A stretch of DNA of 5,725 nt from an uncultured Clostridia bacterium. Lineage in GTDB: Bacteria; Bacillota; Clostridia; RUG12999. Below are positions 1 to 5,710 of the stretch, one piece after another (the first letter of the stretch is position 1; each line of letters starts with the position of its first letter). Below the pieces are notes generated by a model. It saw only the letters and a list, made by a program, of their open reading frames with translations. It was not told the DNA's origin and searched no databases. Location of the stretch: the NCBI GenBank assembly GCA_949739095.1, contig CATIYX010000172.1, positions 1-5,725 of the forward strand. Reading direction: 5' to 3'. The position numbers were made by a program, and so were the translations under genes.

Positions 1-222
1 GATGTCTGCAGCATCTGCCAAGAAGGTAGCAAGAATGCTTTCATCCGTTTCTTCTTCCTCTTCTTCCGCTTCCAGCAACGCCGTAGTATCTTCCCCATCC
101 GCAGCATCTTCGTTTTCTATTTCAGAGACTGCCGCGGTGTCTGCAGCATCTGCCGAGGAGATGTCAAGAGCACTTTCATCTGCTTCGTCTTCCTCTTCTT
201 CTTCCGCCTCCAGCAATGCTGT
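1..222 (-). repeat. In-frame duplication encoding an acidic FeoB segment
   Basis: Two near-identical stretches lie at about 136-222 and 1-87, offset by 135 bases at one end and 138 at the other, a one-codon length difference. Both contain CTGCAGCATCTGCC and a pyrimidine tract (48-67 and 188-205) on the plus strand. In FeoB they encode TALLEAEEEEE, then a DES motif, then ADAAD (residues 357-384 and 403-429), with a 16-residue acidic spacer between them. The unit is therefore about 45-46 codons. The array touches the window edge, so there may be more copies outside. Many synonymous differences show that the duplication is not very recent or has been diverging. Confidence 0.85.
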
Positions 223-1290
223 GATACCTTCCACATCCACGCCTTCCTCTTCTGCTGCTTCTAAAAATGCTTCTATTTTCGCCTGTGCTGTTTCAAATTC
301 ACCCACCTGTTCTTCATAGGCAGAAGAGCCGATACCAAACAAATGGAAGCCATCACCAAACAAACCGTCATTTGCCCAATCCGTTGCCCATGTTCCCACT
401 GTTGTGACGGATACATAGTACACAAGAAACATCACGACTGCAAAAATCGGCAATGCCAGAAAACGGTTGGTTACAACGCGGTCAATTTTATCCGATGTGC
501 TGAGTCCCGCACGTTTTTTGCGCACGCATTGGTGCATCAAACCGCTAATATATTCATACCGTTCGTTTGTGATGATACTTTCTGCATCGTCATCCAATGC
601 TTCCTCAGTACATCCAATAATTTCTTCCATTTTTGTATTCAACAAAACGTTCTGCAACACTTTCTTGTCCCGTTCAAACACTTTCACGGCGAACCAACGT
701 TTTTGCTCCTGCGGAATATCTGCCGGAAGCAAATCCGCAAGGGTATGTAATGCAGTTTCCACCGGTTCGCTGAACGTATGTTGTGCCGGTGTTTGTTTTC
801 CGCTTTTTGCCAGTGCAGCAGCTTTTTTCGCAATTTCCTCCACACCCATGCCTTTAAGAGCGGAAATCTCCACAACTTCGCATCCCAGTGCAGCGGACAG
901 CTTTTTCACATCAATTGTGTCGCCGTTTTTCCGCACCACATCCATCATGTTTAGTGCAACAATGACCGGAATTCCCAGTTCCATAACCTGTGTTGTTAAA
1001 TACAGGTTTCGTTCAATATTGCTGCCGTCCACAATATTAATGATAGCATCCGGCTGCTCCTTCGTCAAGTAGTCGCGCGCAACCACTTCCTCCAAAGTGT
1101 AAGGTGACAAGGAATATACCCCCGGCAGGTCTACCAGCTGAACATCCGACTGTCCCTTAATTTTACCTTCTTTTTTCTCTACCGTCACGCCCGGCCAGTT
1201 ACCAACATGTTGGCTGCTGCCTGTCAGGGCGTTAAACAACGTTGTCTTACCACTGTTCGGGTTACCGGCAAGCGCTATTTTTACTGACAT
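1..1290 (-). CDS. feoB: Ferrous iron transporter FeoB, N-terminal 430 residues (runs off the window)
   Basis: FeoB is the GTPase-coupled inner-membrane permease for Fe(II). Translating the minus strand from the ATG at 1290-1288 gives an open frame to base 1, so the C-terminal membrane core is missing. The G domain is intact: P-loop GNPNSGKT (residues 9-16), switch I NWPGVT with Thr36, DLPG (54-57), NMMD (114-117) and the G5-like SALKG (143-147). Residues about 175-270 fit the helical GDI/S domain, and the first transmembrane helix lies near 275-295. Residues about 324-430 are an unusual insertion of Glu, Asp and Ala with an internal duplication, placed after the first helix and so predicted to be extracytoplasmic. 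The start is supported by GGAGGA at 1302-1297, 6 bases upstream of the ATG. The gene is third in the operon, 68 bases after the canonical feoA. Identification is certain from the G motifs and FeoA neighbours; the function of the insertion is unknown. Confidence 0.96.
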   Translation of the reverse strand, partial: MSVKIALAGNPNSGKTTLFNALTGSSQHVGNWPGVTVEKKEGKIKGQSDVQLVDLPGVYSLSPYTLEEVVARDYLTKEQPDAIINIVDGSNIERNLYLTTQVMELGIPVIVALNMMDVVRKNGDTIDVKKLSAALGCEVVEISALKGMGVEEIAKKAAALAKSGKQTPAQHTFSEPVETALHTLADLLPADIPQEQKRWFAVKVFERDKKVLQNVLLNTKMEEIIGCTEEALDDDAESIITNERYEYISGLMHQCVRKKRAGLSTSDKIDRVVTNRFLALPIFAVVMFLVYYVSVTTVGTWATDWANDGLFGDGFHLFGIGSSAYEEQVGEFETAQAKIEAFLEAAEEEGVDVEGITALLEAEEEEEDEADESALDISSADAADTAAVSEIENEDAADGEDTTALLEAEEEEEETDESILATFLADAADI

Positions 1291-1358
1291 GTTTCTTCCT
1301 CCAATCTTTTTGTATCCGGTTTGTTCTCGCTAACCAACGAGTACTATTTTTTCTCAGT

Positions 1359-1580
1359 TTAGCAAATCTCAATCATTTCCGCATCTGCTTTGCGCAGCGA
1401 CAATTCATAGCCGCGCACCGTCACCTCTACCGGATCGCCCAGCGGTGCTACTTTACGCACCTTGATTTCACATCCTCGCGTGATACCCATGTCCATGATA
1501 CGGCGTTTGACCGCGCCTTCTCCATGCAGCCGCGCTACTGTTACCGTCTGTCCGCATTTGACCTCTTTCAACGTTTTCAT
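1359..1580 (-). CDS. feoA: FeoA, canonical small ferrous-iron transport accessory protein
   Basis: This is a 73-residue cytoplasmic protein with the SH3-like FeoA fold, which is thought to act on or with FeoB. The recognisable core is LKEVKCGQTVTVARL at the start, the RRIMDMGI segment in the middle with GCEIKV, and the family signature GDPVEVTVRGYELSLRKADA near the C-terminus. The length matches the family norm of about 75. The start ATG at 1580-1578 follows AGGAGGG (1594-1588) by 7 bases. It sits 70 bases downstream of the first feoA-like gene and 68 bases upstream of feoB, in the same orientation and without an obvious terminator, which suggests one transcript. It ends in a single Cys73, which is not a known family motif. 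Confidence 0.95.
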   Translation of the reverse strand: MKTLKEVKCGQTVTVARLHGEGAVKRRIMDMGITRGCEIKVRKVAPLGDPVEVTVRGYELSLRKADAEMIEIC

Positions 1581-1650
1581 TACTCCGCCCTCCTTTTTTA
1601 TATCGCTATTTTCCTTGATTTAAGGTTTCTTTTATCAATTATCCCCACAG

Positions 1651-1863
1651 TTAAATGATAATTTTGTTCGCCATTGCACGGCTGATTGCTACACGAGAAT
1701 CCTTCACGTTCACAATGACATTCCCGCCCATCTCTGATACAACGGTCACTGATGCACCTTGTACAAATCCCAGATTTTCCAAAAACCGTTTGGTTTCCTC
1801 TCTGCCGCCCACTTTTTTCACCGAAGCAGGCATTCCGACTGTTGCCATTGTTAAAGGCATCAT
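1651..1863 (-). CDS. Second, divergent FeoA-family protein, first gene of the feo operon
   Basis: This 70-residue protein is homologous to FeoA but clearly different from the neighbouring copy. It has the FeoA core pattern VKKVGGREETKRFLENLGF, then VQGASVTVVSE, then GGNVIVNVKDSRVAI, and ends with a hydrophobic ANKIII. It lacks the GDPVE and RGYELSLRKADA signature of canonical FeoA. The GGN-(I/V)-V-x-V-K-x-S-R-(V/I)-A-(I/L) form is the type commonly seen as the second FeoA in clostridial feo operons. Two adjacent ATGs (1863 and 1860) follow GGGGAGGG (about 1874-1867), and either would give a good ribosome spacing; the first was chosen. It is the first gene after the operator-bearing promoter. 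An SH3-like FeoA fold is expected. Its separate role, perhaps a heteromeric partner of FeoA at FeoB, is inference. Confidence 0.9.
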   Translation of the reverse strand: MMPLTMATVGMPASVKKVGGREETKRFLENLGFVQGASVTVVSEMGGNVIVNVKDSRVAISRAMANKIII

Positions 1864-1920
1864 GATTCCCTCCCCTTTTTCTACAAAGTTAGTTTCTGCA
1901 AACCAATAAACAATATTTTA

Positions 1921-1938
1921 GGTTAGGATTTCCTAACC
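1921..1938. promoter_or_regulatory. Operator 1: GGTTAGGA..TCCTAACC palindrome at the feo transcription start
   Basis: The sequence is GGTTAGGATTTCCTAACC, with perfect 8-base arms and a 2-base centre. It is the stronger of the two boxes. On its left it extends to TTAGGTTAGG, the same half-site as in the IdeR/DtxR consensus. Its centre lies 26 bases from that of operator 2, about two and a half helical turns. It lies just downstream of the predicted start site, consistent with cooperative repression together with operator 2. Confidence 0.82.
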
Positions 1939-1945
1939 ACCTTAT

Positions 1946-1974
1946 AGGTTAGCACATCCTAACCGATTTGTCAA
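1946..1974 (-). promoter_or_regulatory. Predicted sigma-A promoter of the feo operon
   Basis: On the minus strand there is a perfect -35 TTGACA (1974-1969), a 17-base spacer, and a weak -10 TAACCT (1951-1946) preceded by TGC, which makes it an extended -10 (TGnTAnnnT). Transcription would start near 1940, leaving a leader of about 75 bases before the first feoA-like gene. The 1964-1947 operator covers most of the spacer and the -10, and the 1938-1921 operator covers the start of the transcript. That geometry is expected for a metalloregulated promoter. A TATAAG at 1946-1941 is an alternative -10, but its 22-base spacing is too long. Confidence 0.7.
1947..1964. promoter_or_regulatory. Operator 2: GGTTAG...CTAACC palindrome over the feo promoter
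   Basis: The sequence is GGTTAGCACATCCTAACC, with perfect 6-base arms around a 6-base imperfect centre. It overlaps the spacer and the first four bases (1951-1947, on the minus strand) of the predicted feo -10, so a bound protein would block RNA polymerase. The arms match the TTAGGTTAG-type half-sites bound by DtxR/IdeR proteins. The probable ligand is the DtxR-family regulator encoded divergently at 2135. Confidence 0.8.
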
Positions 1975-2012
1975 GTATTTTTTTGCCGAAAATAGAAATT
2001 TTGTAAAAGAAT

Positions 2013-2041
2013 TTGAAATTTATCACATAATATGATATGAT
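2013..2041 (+). promoter_or_regulatory. Predicted sigma-A promoter of the DtxR-family regulator
   Basis: The elements are TTGAAA (2013-2018), a 17-base spacer, and TATGAT (2036-2041), each matching five of six consensus bases. A second TATGAT at 2031 is too close to serve with this -35. The expected start is near 2048, giving a leader of about 87 bases. No GGTTAG-type half-site overlaps this promoter; the nearest operator ends 48 bases upstream of the -35. The regulator is therefore probably not strongly repressed by the same boxes. The -35 elements of the two divergent promoters are 38 bases apart. Confidence 0.7.
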
Positions 2042-2118
2042 AGAAGAAATGTATTTGTGCGCGCTAAAAAACAGATGATGATTATACCGAAATAGATATA
2101 GAACGCGACTGAAATTGT

Positions 2119-2126
2119 AAGGAGGA
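2119..2126 (+). promoter_or_regulatory. Ribosome binding site of the DtxR-family regulator
   Basis: AAGGAGGA lies 8 bases before the ATG at 2135. It is a near-perfect Shine-Dalgarno and fixes the start of the regulator; no other in-frame start has a comparable signal. Confidence 0.88.
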
Positions 2127-2134
2127 ACTCGAAT

Positions 2135-2506
2135 ATGAAAATTCAGGAATCGGCTGAAAACTACTTAGAATCCATTTTAATTTTACATCAGCGAAATGGC
2201 TCTGTCCGTTCCATTGACGTGGCAAACGAACTGGGATTCACCAAACCCAGCGTGAGCATTGCCATGAAAAATCTGCGGGAAAATGGATATATCACGGTAG
2301 ACGATGGCGGGATAATATCACTTACAGACAAAGGGCGGGATATTGCCGAAACAATGTATGAACGTCATACACTGCTCTCCAGCTGGCTGGTACGTCTCGG
2401 CGTAGATGAAAAGACTGCTGTCCAAGACGCCTGCCGCATGGAACACGTGATTAGTGCAGAAAGTTTCGCTGCTATCAAACGCCATGCTGCACAGGGAGAG
2501 AAATAA
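2135..2506 (+). CDS. DtxR/MntR-family metal-dependent transcriptional repressor, probably Fe(II)-sensing
   Basis: This 123-residue DNA-binding protein has a winged helix-turn-helix at about residues 5-70, with VRSIDVANELG, then TKPSVSIAMKNLRENG as the recognition region and a TDKG wing. A helical dimerisation domain follows (about 71-123). The C-terminal SH3-like domain of DtxR (226 residues) is absent, so it is a short type like MntR (142) but shorter still. Metal ligands can be aligned by eye: Glu12, His78, Cys100, Glu103 and His104. The ACRMEHVIS segment parallels ACRWEHVMS of DtxR, whose Cys102, Glu105 and His106 bind metal. At the position of MntR Asp8 or DtxR Met10 this protein has Asn9. 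The Cys, in place of the MntR Glu99, favours iron sensing. It is divergent from the feo operon, whose promoter holds two palindromes of the expected type, and it ends at a strong terminator. Family certain; metal inferred. Confidence 0.93.
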   Translation: MKIQESAENYLESILILHQRNGSVRSIDVANELGFTKPSVSIAMKNLRENGYITVDDGGIISLTDKGRDIAETMYERHTLLSSWLVRLGVDEKTAVQDACRMEHVISAESFAAIKRHAAQGEK

Positions 2507-2543
2507 AACAATCTCAACTTATATTTCAGAATTAAAAAACGAA

Positions 2544-2563
2544 GCTGTTGCTTTTCGCACAGC
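2544..2563 (+). other. Small hairpin preceding the terminator
   Basis: GCTGTTGCTTTTCGCACAGC can fold with a GCTGT/ACAGC stem, a one-base bulge, a further GC pair and a UUUUC loop. It repeats the GTTGCTTT(T)CGCA core of the adjacent terminator hairpin, as if one hairpin was copied from the other. There is no U-tract directly after it, so it is not a terminator by itself. Confidence 0.4.
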
Positions 2564-2598
2564 AAAAGAGGGTGTTGCTTTCGCAGCACCCTCTTTTT
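2564..2598. terminator. Bidirectional intrinsic terminator between convergent genes
   Basis: GAGGGTGTTGC (2568-2578) pairs with GCAGCACCCTC (2583-2593) around a TTTC loop, an 11-pair stem with one G-U. The stem is extended by AAAA (2564-2567) against TTTT (2594-2597). T5 follows on the plus strand and the A-run gives a U-tract on the minus strand, so it can stop transcription from both sides. It lies 57 bases after the regulator's stop codon and 16 bases past the stop of the large minus-strand gene. Confidence 0.92.
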
Positions 2599-2614
2599 CA
2601 TAGCTTTTGTGTAC

Positions 2615-5600
2615 TTATTTTACTTCGTTATATGTTTGGAATGCCGGTACTTTCAATTCAAACCATGTATCTCCTTTGATAACCCGTGGTGTATATGTGC
2701 TGTATAGCGCTTCTTTGTTTTGAATCTGACCTGTTTTGGGGTCTTCATATTTAGGAAAATAGGTCATTTTCGCGCCACTGTCCGTCACTTCAAACGCCGG
2801 GTCCATCTGAATCGTAATAGTACTTTGGTCTGCTTTCAATACCTGATAACCAAACCCTGATGTATCGCCAAAGATGGAATGTCCCCACAAGCCTTCTACG
2901 GATTCCGGCAGACTGCCGCGCACTTTAATTTGGTTGGGTACGGATTCTCCGTCAGCGCTGCCGCGTGTTTCCAGAACCTTGAACAAATAATCATTTCCAC
3001 CCTGCGCCTGAACCGTTCCCGCGTCAATGCTGCCCGCACCGTAGAAATAAGTCCATACAACTTTGCCGCTGTCCTTTTCTTTGCGCAAAGCAGCATAGTT
3101 ACCAGAGAAAGTCATGCCCTCAAACTGACGCTCTTTTTTGTCATTGCTGACATAGATATAGTCTACGCTATCGCCCAAATCCACTTTTGCCAGAACGCAC
3201 ATGGGGTCTTTATCCTCCGGCTGCAACCATTCAATGCCTTTCACGCGTGCGGTTTCTCCGTTTCGGAACGCTTCATAGACGCCGCCGAACATTGTCGTAT
3301 CATTGGGTGATACATCCACGCGCTGATACATATGCATTCCCGGATATTTATCTTTATCTGCTACCACATTTTTCACGCGGCGCATGGTCGGAAATTCTGA
3401 GAACGCCACTGCTGCGTTCGGATTTCCTTTCATGAATACATTCAGCGTTGTGCCGCTGTCTTTTCCACGCCAACTGAAGGAATAATCCTCGCTTGTTTCC
3501 GTGCCGCGCGGCGACGAGAGCGCCGAATCTGCTGCCACAATACCACCGGAGCGTCCTATGGCTGTCAGCCAGTTGCCGATTTTTCCGGATATCGCTTCCG
3601 ACAAATTCAAGCTTGTCGTGAAATCTACATCTTCTTCCTCTACCTGCCGCAAGAAGTTTTCATGGACCGTGCCACCTTTCATACGCTGAATATCCAACGT
3701 ATACGAATGGTTTTCATCTGTTGCAATCATCATCACCAGTCGACGTTTAAAATCAATGCCCTCCGGCGCCGTCATCGGCTGACTGCCTTCTGTTAGCTGA
3801 ACCTGTTTCCCATTGCGCGAACCATCATCATAGCCCAGCAAATTCGGTCTGGTCGTACGTGTTCCCAGTGAACTGTAGCTTGGCGTTTGCGGTGAGGACA
3901 CCCAGGAACAGTTATGCAAATACGCATTCATATGGATATACCGGTTTGCTGCCGGTGTAAAGACATAGCCGCCGTCCGGCAGAACCTCCATACCCGCGCT
4001 CCACATGCTCAGTCCCAGAAAATCGCCATGATAGTGTCCTGCACTATAGGGCAGACCTTCGCTTAAAATCGGGAATTTCAGATTGATTTGCTGCGCCTCT
4101 TCGGTGTTTCCGTGTTTCATGGCGTACAATCCAAAATGTCCCATCTCTAAGTTTTCCAAATATTCTTCCTTAATAGGTGCATCCACTGTGTGATCCTGTG
4201 TGAAATGTGTGTCATGCATTGCGATTGCAGTACCATCCGGAAATTTAAAGGTTTTATTTAGACCCTGCATTTTTGCCATCAACGGCCAGCGGTCGTTCAT
4301 GTTTGTGTTGCCGTCCAGCACAATACCAAGACGTTTGTCCACATATCCATAGGGGTCTCTGTATAAATGAATCACATTGACAGCTTCGGAACCATTTCCT
4401 GAAAACTGCTGTCCATAGGAAAAAGTCCCTTCACTCCACATGCCGTCTGCATGCCACTCGTTACCGGTCATACAGGTATCCAGCGCACTGATTACATCGC
4501 GCATACGGTCCGGGTCATTCAAAACCAGCGCAATACCTGCCGCGTTTTTCAACCAATAAGCGCCGCGGTTATCGTAATAGCTGCCGGCATTAAGATTGAT
4601 GATATAATCATGGGCTTTGCGGAACCATTCCTCCACTTTTTCGCGCACATCTACACCTGTTTGCTCGCTGAGTTCTTCCCAATAGGGAGAATTGTAAACG
4701 CGGTCATAGGCAAACACGCACAGACCCGGCAAAGAAGTAGACCGTTTCCCGAAATCACTTAGCGCTATATTTGGAATTTTATCATAGCCAATCGCTCCAT
4801 GATATAGCATGGTAATAACACGCCGCGCGATTTCTTCATTCTTGTCCTCTCCAACGCCGCTTTCATCATAATTAATACTCATTACTGCTGCGACCCGTTC
4901 ATAGCCGGGACGCACTGAATAATCCGCAAGTCCTGCTTCCTGTACATCAACATAGGTAGCAATTTCTTCCAAATCCATCTTCATATAGGGTTCCGCTTCT
5001 GCCTCACGCGCCTCAGCATTTTGCTGAACAATGGTACGATGACTCGAAACCAGCATCCAACGGATATCATTCAAGGCATATGGATGTGCAATATCGCTAC
5101 TGTTTGGTTTAAAATAAACCGTTTCAAATTCATCTGCAATGTTCTGCGGCAGCGTTTCTCTGCTACCCAGTGTTACCAAGCCGCGCGGGTCCCAGGTTAC
5201 CTTTTGACCCAGCGCTTCCGCAATGGCACGAACCGGCAGGAATGTACGGTTGTCTCTGGTGCGCGCCGGCGCATCTATCGCCTGCACTTTCCCATTCCTC
5301 CGTATCTGATTACTGCCAATAGTGACTTCCACCGTGTCGCTGCCTTTTTTCACAGTCGCTGTCTGACTGCCTTCGTCCCAGTCTACCTGTGCGCCTAACG
5401 CCTCCGCCAGAAAACGCACCGGTAAAAATGTACGGTCATCCTCTTCAAACGGCATCACTGCCACATTGTCAGGGTCAATCCGTTTTTCTTCTCCCTTCAC
5501 ATAGGCGCGGGGACGGCCGATATGCAGTAGCACAGACTCTGCCGCTACTGTTTGTGCCGTCTCTGTTTCCACAGTCTGGATATCTTCTATGGATTCCGAC

Positions 5601-5680
5601 TGAATATCCTCCGCCGCAGATACAGGCAGGATACTCAGGCAAAGGCAGAGCGCAAACAATATCCATTTTTTCCATTTCAT
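2615..5680 (-). CDS. Secreted stalk-domain heparinase II/III-like protein, putative polysaccharide lyase
   Basis: The 1021-residue product begins with a Sec signal peptide (KWKK, then a hydrophobic core, cleavage near residue 23; no lipobox). After an acidic linker, residues about 50-173 form a copper-amine-oxidase-N/stalk domain with two RTFLPVR...AEALG...W repeats; this domain implies neither copper binding nor oxidase activity and is common in clostridial wall proteins. Residues about 185-500 are mostly helical, with DNRGAYW (370-376) and DGMWSEGTFSY (412-422) resembling alpha-toroid active-site segments of polysaccharide lyases. Residues about 545-600 carry the heparinase II/III beta-sandwich signature: HYHGD (549-553), a GGY (570-572), Arg580 and HN (589-590). 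The C-terminal beta-rich part is unassigned. Such enzymes cleave uronic-acid polysaccharides by beta-elimination, but the substrate here cannot be read. A weak AGGA lies 12 bases before the ATG. There is no sugar-uptake gene next to it in the window. The family call is good; lyase activity is inferred. Confidence 0.82.
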   Translation of the reverse strand: MKWKKWILFALCLCLSILPVSAAEDIQSESIEDIQTVETETAQTVAAESVLLHIGRPRAYVKGEEKRIDPDNVAVMPFEEDDRTFLPVRFLAEALGAQVDWDEGSQTATVKKGSDTVEVTIGSNQIRRNGKVQAIDAPARTRDNRTFLPVRAIAEALGQKVTWDPRGLVTLGSRETLPQNIADEFETVYFKPNSSDIAHPYALNDIRWMLVSSHRTIVQQNAEAREAEAEPYMKMDLEEIATYVDVQEAGLADYSVRPGYERVAAVMSINYDESGVGEDKNEEIARRVITMLYHGAIGYDKIPNIALSDFGKRSTSLPGLCVFAYDRVYNSPYWEELSEQTGVDVREKVEEWFRKAHDYIINLNAGSYYDNRGAYWLKNAAGIALVLNDPDRMRDVISALDTCMTGNEWHADGMWSEGTFSYGQQFSGNGSEAVNVIHLYRDPYGYVDKRLGIVLDGNTNMNDRWPLMAKMQGLNKTFKFPDGTAIAMHDTHFTQDHTVDAPIKEEYLENLEMGHFGLYAMKHGNTEEAQQINLKFPILSEGLPYSAGHYHGDFLGLSMWSAGMEVLPDGGYVFTPAANRYIHMNAYLHNCSWVSSPQTPSYSSLGTRTTRPNLLGYDDGSRNGKQVQLTEGSQPMTAPEGIDFKRRLVMMIATDENHSYTLDIQRMKGGTVHENFLRQVEEEDVDFTTSLNLSEAISGKIGNWLTAIGRSGGIVAADSALSSPRGTETSEDYSFSWRGKDSGTTLNVFMKGNPNAAVAFSEFPTMRRVKNVVADKDKYPGMHMYQRVDVSPNDTTMFGGVYEAFRNGETARVKGIEWLQPEDKDPMCVLAKVDLGDSVDYIYVSNDKKERQFEGMTFSGNYAALRKEKDSGKVVWTYFYGAGSIDAGTVQAQGGNDYLFKVLETRGSADGESVPNQIKVRGSLPESVEGLWGHSIFGDTSGFGYQVLKADQSTITIQMDPAFEVTDSGAKMTYFPKYEDPKTGQIQNKEALYSTYTPRVIKGDTWFELKVPAFQTYNEVK

Positions 5681-5710
5681 AGCTATCTGTCATCCTTTCT
5701 CCATATCGGC

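Noticed and set aside
2..319. Open plus-strand frame coding for a serine- and alanine-rich protein
   Set aside because: It is the complement of the acidic FeoB repeat: GAA/GAG runs read backwards give TTC/TCC serine runs. It has no ribosome binding site and the minus-strand frame carries the FeoB motifs.
467..1072. A 201-codon plus-strand open frame
   Set aside because: It lies wholly opposite the FeoB G and GDI domains, has no Shine-Dalgarno or recognisable motif, and is a shadow of feoB.
1326..1341. Hairpin CTCGTT-GGTT-AGCGAG (minus strand) in the feoA-feoB gap, containing a GGTTAGC half-site
   Set aside because: It has only six pairs with one G-U and no U-tract, and a single half-site inside an operon is likely chance. 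It is not convincing as a terminator, attenuator or operator.
1581..1650. Short CCTTGATTTAAGG inverted repeat between the two feoA genes
   Set aside because: It has a four- to six-base AT-rich stem with a one- to five-base loop; too weak to call, and expected by chance in AT-rich spacer.
1864..2134. Possible riboswitch or small RNA in the divergent control region
   Set aside because: The two leaders (about 75 and 87 bases) are AT-rich, lack a conserved riboswitch core or a terminator-antiterminator pair, and the operators explain metal control well enough.
2615..5680. Copper amine oxidase enzyme
   Set aside because: Only the small N-terminal accessory domain named after that enzyme is present; the catalytic copper and topaquinone domain is absent.
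2879..5682. Several plus-strand open frames of 60 to 143 codons opposite the large gene
   Set aside because: All lie inside the 1021-residue frame with its signal peptide, stalk repeats and lyase motifs; none has a ribosome binding site or family match.
5475..5693. A minus-strand 72-codon frame starting 13 bases upstream of the large gene and overlapping it
   Set aside because: Its sequence is an out-of-frame reading of the signal peptide and linker region, without motifs; the AGGA near its start can serve the large gene as well.
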